A DNA stretch of 57,103 bases, from positions 297,290 to 354,392 of the forward strand of contig NZ_JAFLEQ010000017.1 of the NCBI RefSeq assembly GCF_017307055.1, read 5' to 3'. The position numbers and the translations under genes were made by a program. The number at the start of each line of letters is the position of its first letter. Position 1 is the stretch's first letter. Positions 35,152 through 44,809 of the stretch are shown here, piece after piece. The notes below the pieces were generated by a model. It ran no database searches. It was given only the letters and a program-made list of their open reading frames with translations, and was not told where the DNA came from. The stretch comes from Corynebacterium mendelii. GTDB lineage: Bacteria; Actinomycetota; Actinomycetes; Mycobacteriales; Mycobacteriaceae.

Positions 35152-38100
35152 TTAGCCCAGTTCGTCGATGGCTTTGGTCAGGTGGGCGCCGACGGTGGCG
35201 ATCTCCGGCTCGTCGACCACGGCCAGGTGATCGCCGTGCAGCTGCACGATGGACAGATCCCTGACGATCGTGGCCCAGCCACCATCCCGGTCAATGTGGG
35301 CGTAGTTGGGTTCCAGTTCAATGGCCCCGTCGTGCATGCGTTCGGCACGGAACAGGATCACCGGGATATCGACATCCGCCCAGCGGGTCATGTCCAGGTG
35401 GTTGAGGATCCGGTTGTCGACGAAACTGGCCCGCTGGTGTTCGAGCACACCAGCCGACAGGCCGTGCTGGCTGGCATCGGTGGTGGCCAGGAACGTGCCC
35501 ATCATATCCAGCAGCGCGTCTTCCCCGGCTGATTCCAGCAGCTCGTAGGGGACGGGGAAATCCAGGTTGTAGGTCTTTTTCGCGAAAGCCGCATACCGCT
35601 CCCACCGGGCCTTGGTTTCTTCCGGGGTGTCCGGAATCGGCTCGGAAGGCTGAACGGTGTCCAGCAGGGCGATCAGCGGAACATTGATATCGGAGCCGAC
35701 CAGCTGGTGGGCCACCTCGTAGGCCAGCGCCCCGCCGAACGACCAGCCGCCGAGGATCACATCATGCCCGTGGGCGTACTGGCGGATTTCGTCGATGTAG
35801 GCTTCGGCCCTCTCAGACAGTGTTCCCTCGCGGCGTTCGACACCGTAGACCGGAACATCCTCGGGCAAACGGCGCATGAGCGGCTGGTAGACAACCGAGG
35901 ATCCGCCGGCCGGGTGGAACATGAACACCGCGGGTTTTGTGGAACCATCCTTGCGTTCCCTGAGCACCCGGATATTGCCGTCGACTTCTGTTTCCAGGCA
36001 GTCGCGGACCATGTCACTCAACGGCTCGAGGGTGTTCGCGGCCAGGACATCGGCGGCCGTGATCGTTGCCCCGGAGCGCTCGGTAAGGCGGGTCGCGATC
36101 GCGGCGGCGGTGTCATCATCTATTGTCTCCACGGCCGAGGTGATACCTGCCGGGGCTTTACCGGTGATGGCGGCCCAGGTGGCGAACACCAGCCTTTCGG
36201 AGGCATCCCGCGGGGCAACACCAACCCCCTGCGGGGTGTCACCGCCCACGTCACCGGTGGCCGGTGTATCCGACGGTGTGTGTGCAGGGCTGTCAGCTGC
36301 GGGGTCAGTGGCGTCGGTGTCGTCGCCTGCCAGGCGTTTGGCGACCAGGCCTTCAACAATGCGGACTACATCGGCTACCGAGGCGTCGCGCAGGGCCTGC
36401 ACCTGCAGGGCCGGGATCTGGAAGTCGTTTTCCACCCGGTTTTTGATCCGCATGCCCATCAGGGAATCCAGGCCCAGATCGATCAGCGGCAGTTCTCCGG
36501 GAAGATCCTCGACGTCGTAGCCCATCGATTCACTGACAATCGCCCGCAGCCGTTCCTCGACGGTTTCCCCGGAGTCGGGTTCCCACAGCCGGGATTCAAC
36601 TTCCGGCAGACCGGTTTCTTCCTCGCTGGCGCGGGTGCCTTTGTTCTCCAGCCCCGGATCGAGCACTTTCCCCTGCGGGATCACCCCGGCGAAGGCTTCG
36701 GCGATCAGGGTGAAGGTCTCCCCCATCACCCGGTACATGGCGATGGTGGTGCCACCGACGGTTTTCTTCGCGATGGTGGTGATCTCTCCGGAGGCCGGCA
36801 GGGTGGAGTGCTCCTCGACTGCGGTGACCGTGGCCTTGGGGTTGACGGCTTCGGCGGCTTTTTCCAGGATCGCCGCGGTGCTGGGGGCAAGCTCCGCCAG
36901 GGTGGAAAACGCCACCGAGCCATCCGGCAGGCTGACTCTTCTTCCCGGAAGCGGCGGGGTGGTCGTGGAACTAGGCCGGGCGGCGGTCCAGTAGCGCTGT
37001 TTGACCCACGGGCTGATCGGGGCATCGGTGATATCGCCGTCACCGTCGATGCCGCGCAAGTCCACCGGGTAACCTGCCACCCACATTTTGGCCAGCAGGT
37101 TTTTCAAGCTTTCCGCCGGGTTTTCTTTCCGCTTGAGGGTGTACAGCAGCTGCGCATCACCCTTGCCGACGGAAAAAGCGGTGTTCATCATCCCGAGGAT
37201 CGCCACCGGGTTGGGGCAGATTTCGATCAGCATGTCGTGGCCTGCGGCGAACACTTTTTCCACCGCATCCAAAAACCACACCCGCCCCCTGGTGCAGCGG
37301 GTCCAGTAGTCACTGTCGTGGACCACTTCGCCCGGCTGGTAGACGGTGGCTTTATCCACCGACGAGTACAGCGGGATGGTGATCGGCCGGGCGTCGATAT
37401 CGGAGGTTTCCGCGGCCAGTTCCCCCAGCAGCGGATCCACCGCGGAGGTGTGCCCGGCGCCTTTGACGTTGAGCAGCCGGGAGAATTTGCCTTCTTTTTC
37501 CAGCAGTTCGACCAGTGTGATCACCGCGTCCCGGGGGCCACCGACAGTGGTCATGCCGGGGCCGGCGTAGACGGCCGGTTCAATGCCGGAAAACTCCGGG
37601 TTGTTGTCGATGAAATGGTCCAGCTCGTCGACGGAGAATTCCACCACGGCCATGGCCCCCAGCTGGTCCTCGGGCAGGGACTGCTCGCCCTCCCCCATGA
37701 GCCTGGAGCGGGCGCAGGCCACCCGCATCGCGTCAGTGGCCGACAGGCCGCCGCAGGCGTAGGCTGCGGCGATCTCCCCCATCGACATGGCGGTCACGGC
37801 TGCAGGCTTCGCACCGAATGAAGCCAGCAGATCAGTCAGGGCGATCTGGATGGCGGTGATGGCCACCTGGGCGGTTTCCGTGTCGTAGGTTTTCGAATCA
37901 TCCTCGATCAGGTCGATCAGCGACCAGCCGGATTCAAAGACGATGATGTCGTCAAGCTCCCGCAGACGGTCCGCGAACAGGGCACTTGTGTGCATGAGAT
38001 CTTTGGCCATTGTGCGGTGCTGGGAGCCGAAACCGGAGTAGACGAACACCGGCCCCTGCGCGGATGGGGCATCCTGCACGTGGATGCCCTGGGCGCGTTT

Positions 38101-39996
38101 GCCGTCGGCAACGTATTTCAGCCGCTGGACGGCTTCTTCGGTGGTGTGGGCCTCAACGATGGCAGCCGAACGGCCGTGGTTTTTGCGCACCAGTGACCGG
38201 GACAGCGCCACCAGATCAGTACCGGTACCGGCCTGTGCTCTGTCTTCCAGCCATCCGGCGAGCTGGCCTGCGGTGTCTTTGCGCCGGGAGGGCAGGTGCC
38301 CGGAGACCGGCAGCAGGACCGGTCCACCATCGCCCAGTTGTGCCTGCACAGGTTCGGCGGCCGGGCCGTAAGTGTCCTGGTCGAATGCGGTAACCACCAG
38401 GTGGGCGTTGGTTCCGCCGAAACCGAACCCGGAGATACCGGCGGTGGGCACACCCGAGTAGGCGGGCCATTCCCGCGGGTCCTCCACCACTTCCAGATGC
38501 CCGGCATCAAAGTCGATGTGCCGGTTGGGGCTGGTGTAGTTCAGCGACGGGGGAATCACCCCGTGGACCATCGCCAGCACCACTTTGATCAGGCCAGCCG
38601 CACCGGCGGCTGATTCGGTGTGGCCGAAGTTTGTTTTCGCACTGCCCAACAGCAGCGGGGAAGCGATGTCGCGGTCTTTGCCGAGCACTTCCGCCAGGGC
38701 GGTGGCCTCAATGGGGTCCCCCAGCAGGGTGCCGGTGCCGTGTGCTTCCACATAGTCCACGGTGGCGGCATCCACGCCCGCGTCCCGGTAGGCGCGCTGC
38801 AGCACATCAACCTGGGCCTCCGGTTTCGGGGCGGTGATCCCGTTGGAGCGGCCGTCGGAGTTGACGGCACTGCCTTTGATGACGGCCAGAATATTATCGC
38901 CGGCGGCAATGGCGTCATCGACCCGTTTGAGCACCACCAGCCCGGCCCCGTCACCGCGGACGAAACCGTCGGCATCGTCGGAGAACGCATGGATCGCACC
39001 CGTCGGGCTGATCACCCCCAGCTCCCCGAACGCCGTGGAGATGAACGGGCTGGCCAAAATATTCACCCCGCCGGCCAGGGCGGCGTCACAATCCCCCGAC
39101 CGCAGGGCGCGGACCGCCTGGTGGATGGCCACCAGGGAGGACGAACATGCCGTATCCACCGAAATACTCGGTCCGGTGAAATCGAAAAAGTAGCTGACCC
39201 GGTTGGCGATCACCGAACTTGCGGTACCGGTCAGCGCATAGGGGTGGGCTTCGGCGGGGTCGGCGGCAATGAGCATGCCGTAGTCGTTGTTGGTGGAGCC
39301 GATGAACACACCGACGTTGGTGCCTTTGAGATCACTGGCCGGGATACGGGCATGGTCGAGTGCTTCCCAGGCCAGTTCCAGCACAATGCGCTGCTGCGGA
39401 TCCATATTGGCCGCCTCCAGCGGGGACAGGCCGAAAAAACCGGGGTCGAAGGAACCGATATCGGCCAGGTATCCGCCGGTGGTGTTGGTTTCGGCCATTT
39501 TCCCGGCCATCACCGCATCATTGATGTATTCCGACCAGCGGCCGATGGGAAGCTCCCCCACCCCGGACCGGCCGGCGACCAGCAAATCCCACAGGGAATC
39601 CACATCTTCCCCGCCGGGGAAACGGGCGGAGATGCCGACAACCGCGATATCGTGCACCCCGGGGCCGGTGTGGTCGCCGCCACCGGTGACAGGGGCCGTC
39701 TCTTTTCGGCGGGAGCCGGGTTTTTTCTCCCGGGCTGCCGGGGAGGTGACAAAGCCCGCCAGGGCGTTGATGGTCGGATGTTCGTAGGCGACGGTGGCGT
39801 CGAGAGTAATGCCGAGCAGGTTTTCCAGTTCCCCGGACAACACCACCACATCCCGGGAGGACAGCCCCAGATTCTGCATCGGGGCATCCGGGTCGACCGA
39901 GGATGCCTCGGTGCCCGTGGTGGCGGCCACCCAATCGATCAACCAGTCACTGATTCTGGCTGCGGTCATGGGCGAAGACTCCGGGCGTGCATCCAT
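35152..39996 (-). CDS. pks13: Polyketide synthase Pks13, mycolic acid condensase
   Basis: A 1,614-residue megasynthase with the order ACP-KS-AT-ACP-TE. ACP1 has LGLSSRD (Ser about 47 takes phosphopantetheine). KS (about 115-540) has active-site Cys 284 in DTACSSSLV and His 419 and 459 in EAHGTGT and NFGHTES. AT (about 648-1000) has Ser 738 in TAMSMGE, where most ATs have GHSxGE. ACP2 has LGLDSLMGM. A disordered Asp/Thr/Pro-rich linker follows, then a thioesterase with GGWSFGG and GDHLAV. It condenses the FadD32-activated meroacyl chain with a carboxyacyl unit to form the beta-keto mycolate and hands it to trehalose. ATG at 39969, with GGAG upstream, is an alternative start. Confidence 0.96.
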   Translation of the reverse strand: MDARPESSPMTAARISDWLIDWVAATTGTEASSVDPDAPMQNLGLSSRDVVVLSGELENLLGITLDATVAYEHPTINALAGFVTSPAAREKKPGSRRKETAPVTGGGDHTGPGVHDIAVVGISARFPGGEDVDSLWDLLVAGRSGVGELPIGRWSEYINDAVMAGKMAETNTTGGYLADIGSFDPGFFGLSPLEAANMDPQQRIVLELAWEALDHARIPASDLKGTNVGVFIGSTNNDYGMLIAADPAEAHPYALTGTASSVIANRVSYFFDFTGPSISVDTACSSSLVAIHQAVRALRSGDCDAALAGGVNILASPFISTAFGELGVISPTGAIHAFSDDADGFVRGDGAGLVVLKRVDDAIAAGDNILAVIKGSAVNSDGRSNGITAPKPEAQVDVLQRAYRDAGVDAATVDYVEAHGTGTLLGDPIEATALAEVLGKDRDIASPLLLGSAKTNFGHTESAAGAAGLIKVVLAMVHGVIPPSLNYTSPNRHIDFDAGHLEVVEDPREWPAYSGVPTAGISGFGFGGTNAHLVVTAFDQDTYGPAAEPVQAQLGDGGPVLLPVSGHLPSRRKDTAGQLAGWLEDRAQAGTGTDLVALSRSLVRKNHGRSAAIVEAHTTEEAVQRLKYVADGKRAQGIHVQDAPSAQGPVFVYSGFGSQHRTMAKDLMHTSALFADRLRELDDIIVFESGWSLIDLIEDDSKTYDTETAQVAITAIQIALTDLLASFGAKPAAVTAMSMGEIAAAYACGGLSATDAMRVACARSRLMGEGEQSLPEDQLGAMAVVEFSVDELDHFIDNNPEFSGIEPAVYAGPGMTTVGGPRDAVITLVELLEKEGKFSRLLNVKGAGHTSAVDPLLGELAAETSDIDARPITIPLYSSVDKATVYQPGEVVHDSDYWTRCTRGRVWFLDAVEKVFAAGHDMLIEICPNPVAILGMMNTAFSVGKGDAQLLYTLKRKENPAESLKNLLAKMWVAGYPVDLRGIDGDGDITDAPISPWVKQRYWTAARPSSTTTPPLPGRRVSLPDGSVAFSTLAELAPSTAAILEKAAEAVNPKATVTAVEEHSTLPASGEITTIAKKTVGGTTIAMYRVMGETFTLIAEAFAGVIPQGKVLDPGLENKGTRASEEETGLPEVESRLWEPDSGETVEERLRAIVSESMGYDVEDLPGELPLIDLGLDSLMGMRIKNRVENDFQIPALQVQALRDASVADVVRIVEGLVAKRLAGDDTDATDPAADSPAHTPSDTPATGDVGGDTPQGVGVAPRDASERLVFATWAAITGKAPAGITSAVETIDDDTAAAIATRLTERSGATITAADVLAANTLEPLSDMVRDCLETEVDGNIRVLRERKDGSTKPAVFMFHPAGGSSVVYQPLMRRLPEDVPVYGVERREGTLSERAEAYIDEIRQYAHGHDVILGGWSFGGALAYEVAHQLVGSDINVPLIALLDTVQPSEPIPDTPEETKARWERYAAFAKKTYNLDFPVPYELLESAGEDALLDMMGTFLATTDASQHGLSAGVLEHQRASFVDNRILNHLDMTRWADVDIPVILFRAERMHDGAIELEPNYAHIDRDGGWATIVRDLSIVQLHGDHLAVVDEPEIATVGAHLTKAIDELG

Positions 39997-40104
39997 CTCG
40001 AACGTTCACTTCTCTTCTTAGTCGGGCAAAAAACTTCTACACACTGTGACACAAACCGCCGCCCGCGCGGTGCGGGCAGGCCGAAATGGCCGGAAACCGC
40101 GGCC

Positions 40105-40117
40105 ATACAAATTGTAT
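40105..40117 (-). promoter_or_regulatory. Candidate -10 region of pks13 within a palindrome
   Basis: ATACAA-A-TTGTAT is a perfect 13-nt palindrome 109-121 nt upstream of the pks13 ATG. Read on the minus strand it contains TACAAT, a good -10 hexamer; the -35 is weak. The same half-site pair occurs upstream of the second fadD32 gene (44503-44517). Promoter identity is inferred. Confidence 0.45.
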
Positions 40118-40261
40118 CGCTGGCCACCGTCCGCCTATTACAGGCCGCACGGTGCGCCGGTGACTTGTGCAGCCGCAGCCCGGCCGGGCGTGCCGAACCA
40201 TTATGCAGCCGGGGCCGCCGGGCGGGCAAAATCTCCGACTGCCCGGGACCCCAGCGGGCGG

Positions 40262-42121
40262 CTAGTGTTCGGCCAGGTATGTCTGCCGCACCAGGCGGCG
40301 GGCGATTTTGCCCGACGATGAGCGGGCGATGGTGTCGGGTTCGCAGACGATAATCTCCGCCGGTGAAATCCCGTGCCCCTCAGTGACCGCCGTACGCACC
40401 GCGTCAATGGCCGCGGCATCACCGGAAGGATCGGCCTCCGGCTCCCGTTCGGCGAGAATAACCAGCTGTTCAACATCGTCGCCGGGAATGGCGAACGCGG
40501 CCATGCAGGCCGGGCGCAGATGATCGGTGGCCTGGGTGGCGGTCCATTCGATATCCAGCGGATAGTGGTTGCGCCCGGCGATGACGATCAGTTCTTTGAC
40601 CCGCCCGGTCAAAAACAGCTCCCCGTCGAGAATGCAGCCCAAATCCCCGGTCGACAGCCATGCGGCATCATCGGGGACACCGGCCGCCCGGGAATCGTGC
40701 GCCCGTTTCCCCGCCAGGGTGTTGCAAAACGTCGCTTCCGTGTCCTCCGGGCGGTTGTAGTAGCCGGCGGCGACATTGTTGCCCCAGCCCCAGATTTCAC
40801 CGACCAGTCCGTCATCGAGTTCCCTGCGGGTGACCGGATCGACGATAATGACTTTCTCGTCCGGGATCGGCGGGCCGCAGGAGACCAGGCGGGCGGTGAG
40901 CGGGCCGTCCCCGTCGACACGTTTGATTTCGTCCCGGGTCAGCGCCTCCCGGTCGACGGCGACGATAATCGGCCGGTTTTCCGTTTGCGGTGTGGTCAAC
41001 AGCAGCGACGCTTCAGTCTGCCCGAAGCTGGGGCGCAACGCATGCCGGTGGAATCCGTAGGGGGCGAACGCTTCGGCGAAAGCATCCAGGGAGCGCGGCA
41101 TGACCGGCTCGGCCCCCAAAATCAGGTTGTCGACATTGGACAGGTCGATTTCTTCGCCGTCGTCGGGCAGCCCGTAGCGCACCGCCAGACCCAGGGCGAA
41201 GTTCGGTACGGCCGTGTACGCCCAGTCGTTGTCGGCCCGCCGGGCCAGCTGACGGATGAAACGCTTCGGCTGCTGGATGAAATCGCGGGGCCGCATAATA
41301 TCCATCGGCATGCCGAAGATGGTGAACATGATCGCCAGCACAATACCCATGTCGTGGTGCATCGGCAGCCAGGAGACCATGCGCTGCGGGGTTTTGAACT
41401 GGGCCGCGACATAGATTTGCAGGGCGTTGGTCATCACCGACGAGTGGGTGAGCAGCACCCCGGCGGGCATCCGGGTCGAGCCGGAGGTGTACTGCAAAAA
41501 CGCCAGCTGGTCCTTGGGTTTTTTCCCGGCTTCCGCCAGGTTGCGCGCCACGGCCCGTCCGGCGTCGGTCTCGGCCGGATTGACCCAGGAATCAGCCAGC
41601 GAATCCGGCAGGGCATCCACGGCCAGGATGCGGGGACGTTTGCCGGCCGGAACCGAGGCGAAGGTGCGCCGCACCGCGGCAGCCGACAGCTGGTTGGTCA
41701 TCACCACCTGTGGCCTGCAGTCATCGAGCACGGCAGCCAAATGGGCGGCATGCCCGGGTTCGGTCGGATCATACAGGGGCACCGGAACCATCCCGGCGTA
41801 CATCGCCCCCAAAAAAGCGTAGATGTAGTCGGGGTGGTTGCCCATCAAAATGGCCGCTTTCTCCCCGATGGAGGCCACCTGCTGCAGCCGGGCGGCCACC
41901 GCTTTGATCCGCCGGTTGACCGTGCCGCGGTCAATGTCGATGACCTGCCCGTCACGGCTGGCCGAATAATCCCAGAAGCGGATCACCTGACGGTTGTCCC
42001 CGCCGGCGGCTTTATCCGCCTGGTAGATGGCTTCACAGACCCCCGGCAGCGTGAGATTGTCCGGCAGCACAATAGTGCCGTCGGGGGCGAAAAAACGTCC
42101 TACGGTCTCAGTCAGACTCAT
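40262..42121 (-). CDS. fadD32: Long-chain fatty-acyl-AMP ligase, FadD32 type, copy 1
   Basis: A 619-residue adenylate-forming enzyme that makes acyl-AMP and loads the acyl chain on Pks13. Motifs: ATP loop YTSGSTRMPAG, WLPMHHDMGI (a FAAL-type mark), an FGQTEASLLL segment where FadD32 usually has YGLAEATL, STGDLG, and the C-terminal catalytic lysine in SSSGKIARR. The start is ATG 42121 with GGAG just upstream; the frame is open for 45 more codons but these are not protein-like. It is separated from pks13 by 265 nt and from the second copy by 281 nt. Its sequence is clearly diverged from copy 2, so it is not a recent duplicate; it may accept different chain lengths (inference). Confidence 0.92.
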   Translation of the reverse strand: MSLTETVGRFFAPDGTIVLPDNLTLPGVCEAIYQADKAAGGDNRQVIRFWDYSASRDGQVIDIDRGTVNRRIKAVAARLQQVASIGEKAAILMGNHPDYIYAFLGAMYAGMVPVPLYDPTEPGHAAHLAAVLDDCRPQVVMTNQLSAAAVRRTFASVPAGKRPRILAVDALPDSLADSWVNPAETDAGRAVARNLAEAGKKPKDQLAFLQYTSGSTRMPAGVLLTHSSVMTNALQIYVAAQFKTPQRMVSWLPMHHDMGIVLAIMFTIFGMPMDIMRPRDFIQQPKRFIRQLARRADNDWAYTAVPNFALGLAVRYGLPDDGEEIDLSNVDNLILGAEPVMPRSLDAFAEAFAPYGFHRHALRPSFGQTEASLLLTTPQTENRPIIVAVDREALTRDEIKRVDGDGPLTARLVSCGPPIPDEKVIIVDPVTRRELDDGLVGEIWGWGNNVAAGYYNRPEDTEATFCNTLAGKRAHDSRAAGVPDDAAWLSTGDLGCILDGELFLTGRVKELIVIAGRNHYPLDIEWTATQATDHLRPACMAAFAIPGDDVEQLVILAEREPEADPSGDAAAIDAVRTAVTEGHGISPAEIIVCEPDTIARSSSGKIARRLVRQTYLAEH

Positions 42122-42305
42122 GGTTCTCCAGGGGGTTGGCTCCGGCGGCCGACAGCCGCCGGAAATAGTGGAAATCAAGGCCGCACACACCGGCACCGTG
42201 GTGGCGGCACCGGGTGCCGCGGGCTGCGGCGGCCATGGCCGCCATGCTAGCAGCAATTGTGATGCACAAGGGATAAAACCCTGTTGGGATATTTTTTCCC
42301 GGACT

Positions 42306-42318
42306 GTGACAATGTCAC
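42306..42318. promoter_or_regulatory. Palindrome upstream of fadD32 copy 1
   Basis: GTGACA-A-TGTCAC is a perfect 13-nt inverted repeat 185-197 nt upstream of the copy 1 ATG. On the minus strand it contains TTGTCA, a candidate -35. The spacing is too short for the corynebacterial GlxR consensus (TGTGA-N6-TCACA). Possible operator. Confidence 0.4.
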
Positions 42319-42402
42319 CTGAGGCAAGCGGTGTGCCAACAGAGCTTACCCTTGGCTACAGCGGGCGCCCACCCGGCGCGCCGCTGCCGCCCGCCCAACC
42401 GG

Positions 42403-44277
42403 CTAGGGGGCGGTGAAGTACCCGTCAAGGTAGGCGGCACGGTTGACCCGGCGGGCGATTTTGTTCGACGAGGAGCGTTTGATCGTCCCCGGATCCACAA
42501 TGAGCACCCGGGCGGGGGCCACACCGTGGCCGGCGGTGACCGCGGCCCGGATGTCGGCGGCGGCCGCCCGATCGCCCGCACTGTCATTGTCGGGGTCACG
42601 CTCGGCGACAACAACCAGCTGTTCACCGGACTCGCCCGGCACGCCGAATGCGGCAACGACCCCGGCGGCAATATGGCCGGTGGCCTGCTGGGCGGTGTAT
42701 TCGATATCGGCCGGGTAGTGGTTGCGCCCGGCAATGACGATCAGTTCCTTCATCCGCCCGGTGATCACGATCTCCCCGTCGATGAATCCGGCCAGGTCAC
42801 CGGTGGCCATCCACCGGTCGTCATCGGGGGCGCCGGCGGCGCGGGAATTGTCATCCAGCCGCCCGGCAAGCCGGTTGCGGAAGGTGGCGCGGGTGTCATC
42901 TTCCCGGTCCAGATAGCCTGCGGCCACATTGTCGCCGTGCACCCACATCTCGCCGATGCGCCCGTCGGGCAGTTCCTGTCTGGTGTCCGGGTCAACGATC
43001 ACCAGCTGCTGGGGAACCACCACCGAGCCGCAGGAGATGAGACTTACCGCCGACCCGCAGTCCTGGCCCACCGGCTCCAGGCGGCCGTCAGCCAGCGCCG
43101 ACCGGTCAACCCGGTGGATGGCCGCCCCACCGTCGTGCTGGGTGACGGTGACAAGCAGTGTGGCTTCCGCCAGCCCGTAGCCGGGCTTGAGCCGCCCCTT
43201 GTTCAAACCGAAGGGAACAAAGGTGTCCTCGAAAGCGTCCAGGGCCTGCGGGGTGATGGTTTCCGAGCCGATGAACAGCCCTTCCACCGCCGACAGATCC
43301 GGGGTGTGCGCACCGGCGGCCGGGTGGCCGTAGCGGGCGGTAAGCTCCAGCGCGAAGTTCGGCGAGGCGGTGTAGACGTGGTCGTTGTCGTGGCGCCGGT
43401 CAAGCAGCGATATCCAGCGGCCGGGCCGCTGCAGGAAATCAGTCGGGGACATGATGTCGACCGGATGGCCCAGCACGGTGAACACGGCGGAGAGAACAAT
43501 ACCCATGTCGTGGTGCAGCGGCAGCCAGATGACCATGCGGGCGGGATCGACGAACTCCACCGCCTTGTAGATCTGCAGGGCATTGGTGATGATCGACCGG
43601 TGGGTCAGCCTCACGCCCGCCGGGGTTCTCGTCGAGCCGGAGGTGTACTGGTAAAACGCCGGGGAATCGACCGGGGCGACACCGGCTGCGGCAAGCTCTT
43701 CCAGCACGGCCCGGCCCGCCTCGGTCTGGTCGGGGCTTTGCCAGCTGTCGGCCAGGGAGTCCGGCAGTGATTCGACAGAGATGATGCGGGGACGCCGGGC
43801 GGCGGGCACCTCGGCGAAACGCTGGCGCACCGCCGCCGCGGAGCGGTTGTTGGTCAAAATCACCGACGGTTCACAGTCCCCGGCCACCGCCGACAGATGC
43901 GCCTGATGGCCCGGCTCATTCGGGTCATACAGCGGCACCGGGATCAGCCCGGCATACATGGCCCCCAGGAAGGAAAAAACGTAGTGCGGGCAGTTGCCCA
44001 TCAAAATGGCGGCCCGGTCGCCGGGCTGCGCCACCTGCTGCAGGCGCGCACCGATGGCCTTGATCCGCCGGTTGGCCTGCACCCGGGTGTAGCTGTCACG
44101 CACCCCGTCCGGGTCGGAGGAAAAATCCCACCCGGTCACTGCCGTCTGGTCGCCGGCCCCGGCGGCCACCGCCATGGAGGTCAGCATCTCCGCCATGGCG
44201 GGAATCGTCAACTGCTCGGGGATGGCCAGCTGGCCGTCGGGTCCGGTGAAATGGGCAACTATCGCCTTGGTATCCAT
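42403..44277 (-). CDS. fadD32: Long-chain fatty-acyl-AMP ligase, FadD32 type, copy 2
   Basis: A 624-residue FAAL with YTSGSTRTPAG, WLPLHHDMGI, the classical YGLAEATLLV, ATGDLAG and RMKELIVIAGRNHYP. The lysine motif is SSSNKIARR, with Asn in place of the usual Gly next to the catalytic Lys. By the YGLAEATL motif this copy is closer to mycobacterial FadD32 than copy 1. ATG at 44277 begins MDTKAIVAHFTGPDG. It lies first in the row fadD32-fadD32-pks13, with an AT-rich promoter-like patch 225 nt upstream. Both copies keep all ligase motifs, so both are probably active. Confidence 0.92.
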   Translation of the reverse strand: MDTKAIVAHFTGPDGQLAIPEQLTIPAMAEMLTSMAVAAGAGDQTAVTGWDFSSDPDGVRDSYTRVQANRRIKAIGARLQQVAQPGDRAAILMGNCPHYVFSFLGAMYAGLIPVPLYDPNEPGHQAHLSAVAGDCEPSVILTNNRSAAAVRQRFAEVPAARRPRIISVESLPDSLADSWQSPDQTEAGRAVLEELAAAGVAPVDSPAFYQYTSGSTRTPAGVRLTHRSIITNALQIYKAVEFVDPARMVIWLPLHHDMGIVLSAVFTVLGHPVDIMSPTDFLQRPGRWISLLDRRHDNDHVYTASPNFALELTARYGHPAAGAHTPDLSAVEGLFIGSETITPQALDAFEDTFVPFGLNKGRLKPGYGLAEATLLVTVTQHDGGAAIHRVDRSALADGRLEPVGQDCGSAVSLISCGSVVVPQQLVIVDPDTRQELPDGRIGEMWVHGDNVAAGYLDREDDTRATFRNRLAGRLDDNSRAAGAPDDDRWMATGDLAGFIDGEIVITGRMKELIVIAGRNHYPADIEYTAQQATGHIAAGVVAAFGVPGESGEQLVVVAERDPDNDSAGDRAAAADIRAAVTAGHGVAPARVLIVDPGTIKRSSSNKIARRVNRAAYLDGYFTAP

Positions 44278-44501
44278 CGAAGGGTCACACTCGCCTTTAC
44301 TTGTCGGAAGTCAGAGAATTATTCAAAAAGCACAACGCTCATCCCCGCGGCCGGAATCGACGGGCCGGCTCGATCCGGTGGTGGTTGACCCAGAGCGCGG
44401 GAAGCAGATCCCACGCTATACCGGCCGCCGGCCGCATGAGGGCGCCGATGAGCACACCGGCCCCGCGCCGCGGTGCTACTAAGCTATAACAAAATTCCTT
44501 A

Positions 44502-44517
44502 ATTGTATTACATACAA
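44502..44517 (-). promoter_or_regulatory. AT-rich promoter-like patch with inverted repeat upstream of fadD32 copy 2
   Basis: TTGTAT-TAC-ATACAA (44503-44517) is a perfect inverted repeat in the only AT-rich patch of this region. On the minus strand it gives TAATACAATTAAGG with a TACAAT -10. The leader would be about 215 nt. It shares the ATACAATT core with the pks13 upstream palindrome. Confidence 0.4.
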
Positions 44518-44726
44518 AACCATATCCACCCGTTGAGCTGACCCGATACACCGGTGTTTTCACTCCCACCCCGGCACAGGCGGTCGTTTTTTCCGCATCG
44601 CCGCAAAGGCATCCACACCCCATGGAAACCACCCACAACTCCCGCCCATGACGTTGGGTGTTGGCCCCGGGGCGGGGGCCTGCGGGTTTCAGGCTTTCTG
44701 AACGGCCCTTCCTGTTGGGGGGTTGA

Positions 44727-44809
44727 GTTACTGGCGCCCAGTATGGCTCATTGTTACTGCTGTCCCTGATGAGTCCCTAAAAGGGATGATGCCGGCCGGC
44801 GCCAGTAAC
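44727..44809 (+). other. Structured inverted repeat ahead of the IS110 remnant, possible relic of its guide RNA
   Basis: GTTACTGGCGCC (44727-44738) and GGCGCCAGTAAC (44798-44809) are perfect 12-nt complements enclosing 59 nt with an inner TCCCT-AAA-AGGGA stem. It lies about 200 nt ahead of the recognisable transposase remnant on the same strand, the place where IS110-group elements encode their bridge RNA. Loop complementarity to target and donor DNA could not be tested, so the assignment is speculative. Confidence 0.3.

Noticed and set aside
42306..42318. GlxR (cAMP) binding site
   Set aside because: Half-sites are GTGACA/TGTCAC with a 1-nt centre; GlxR needs TGTGA-N6-TCACA spacing.
39966..44277. 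Plus-strand frames of 480-625 codons over the pks13/fadD32 genes
   Set aside because: They are antisense shadows of high-GC coding DNA; the minus-strand products have complete catalytic motifs.
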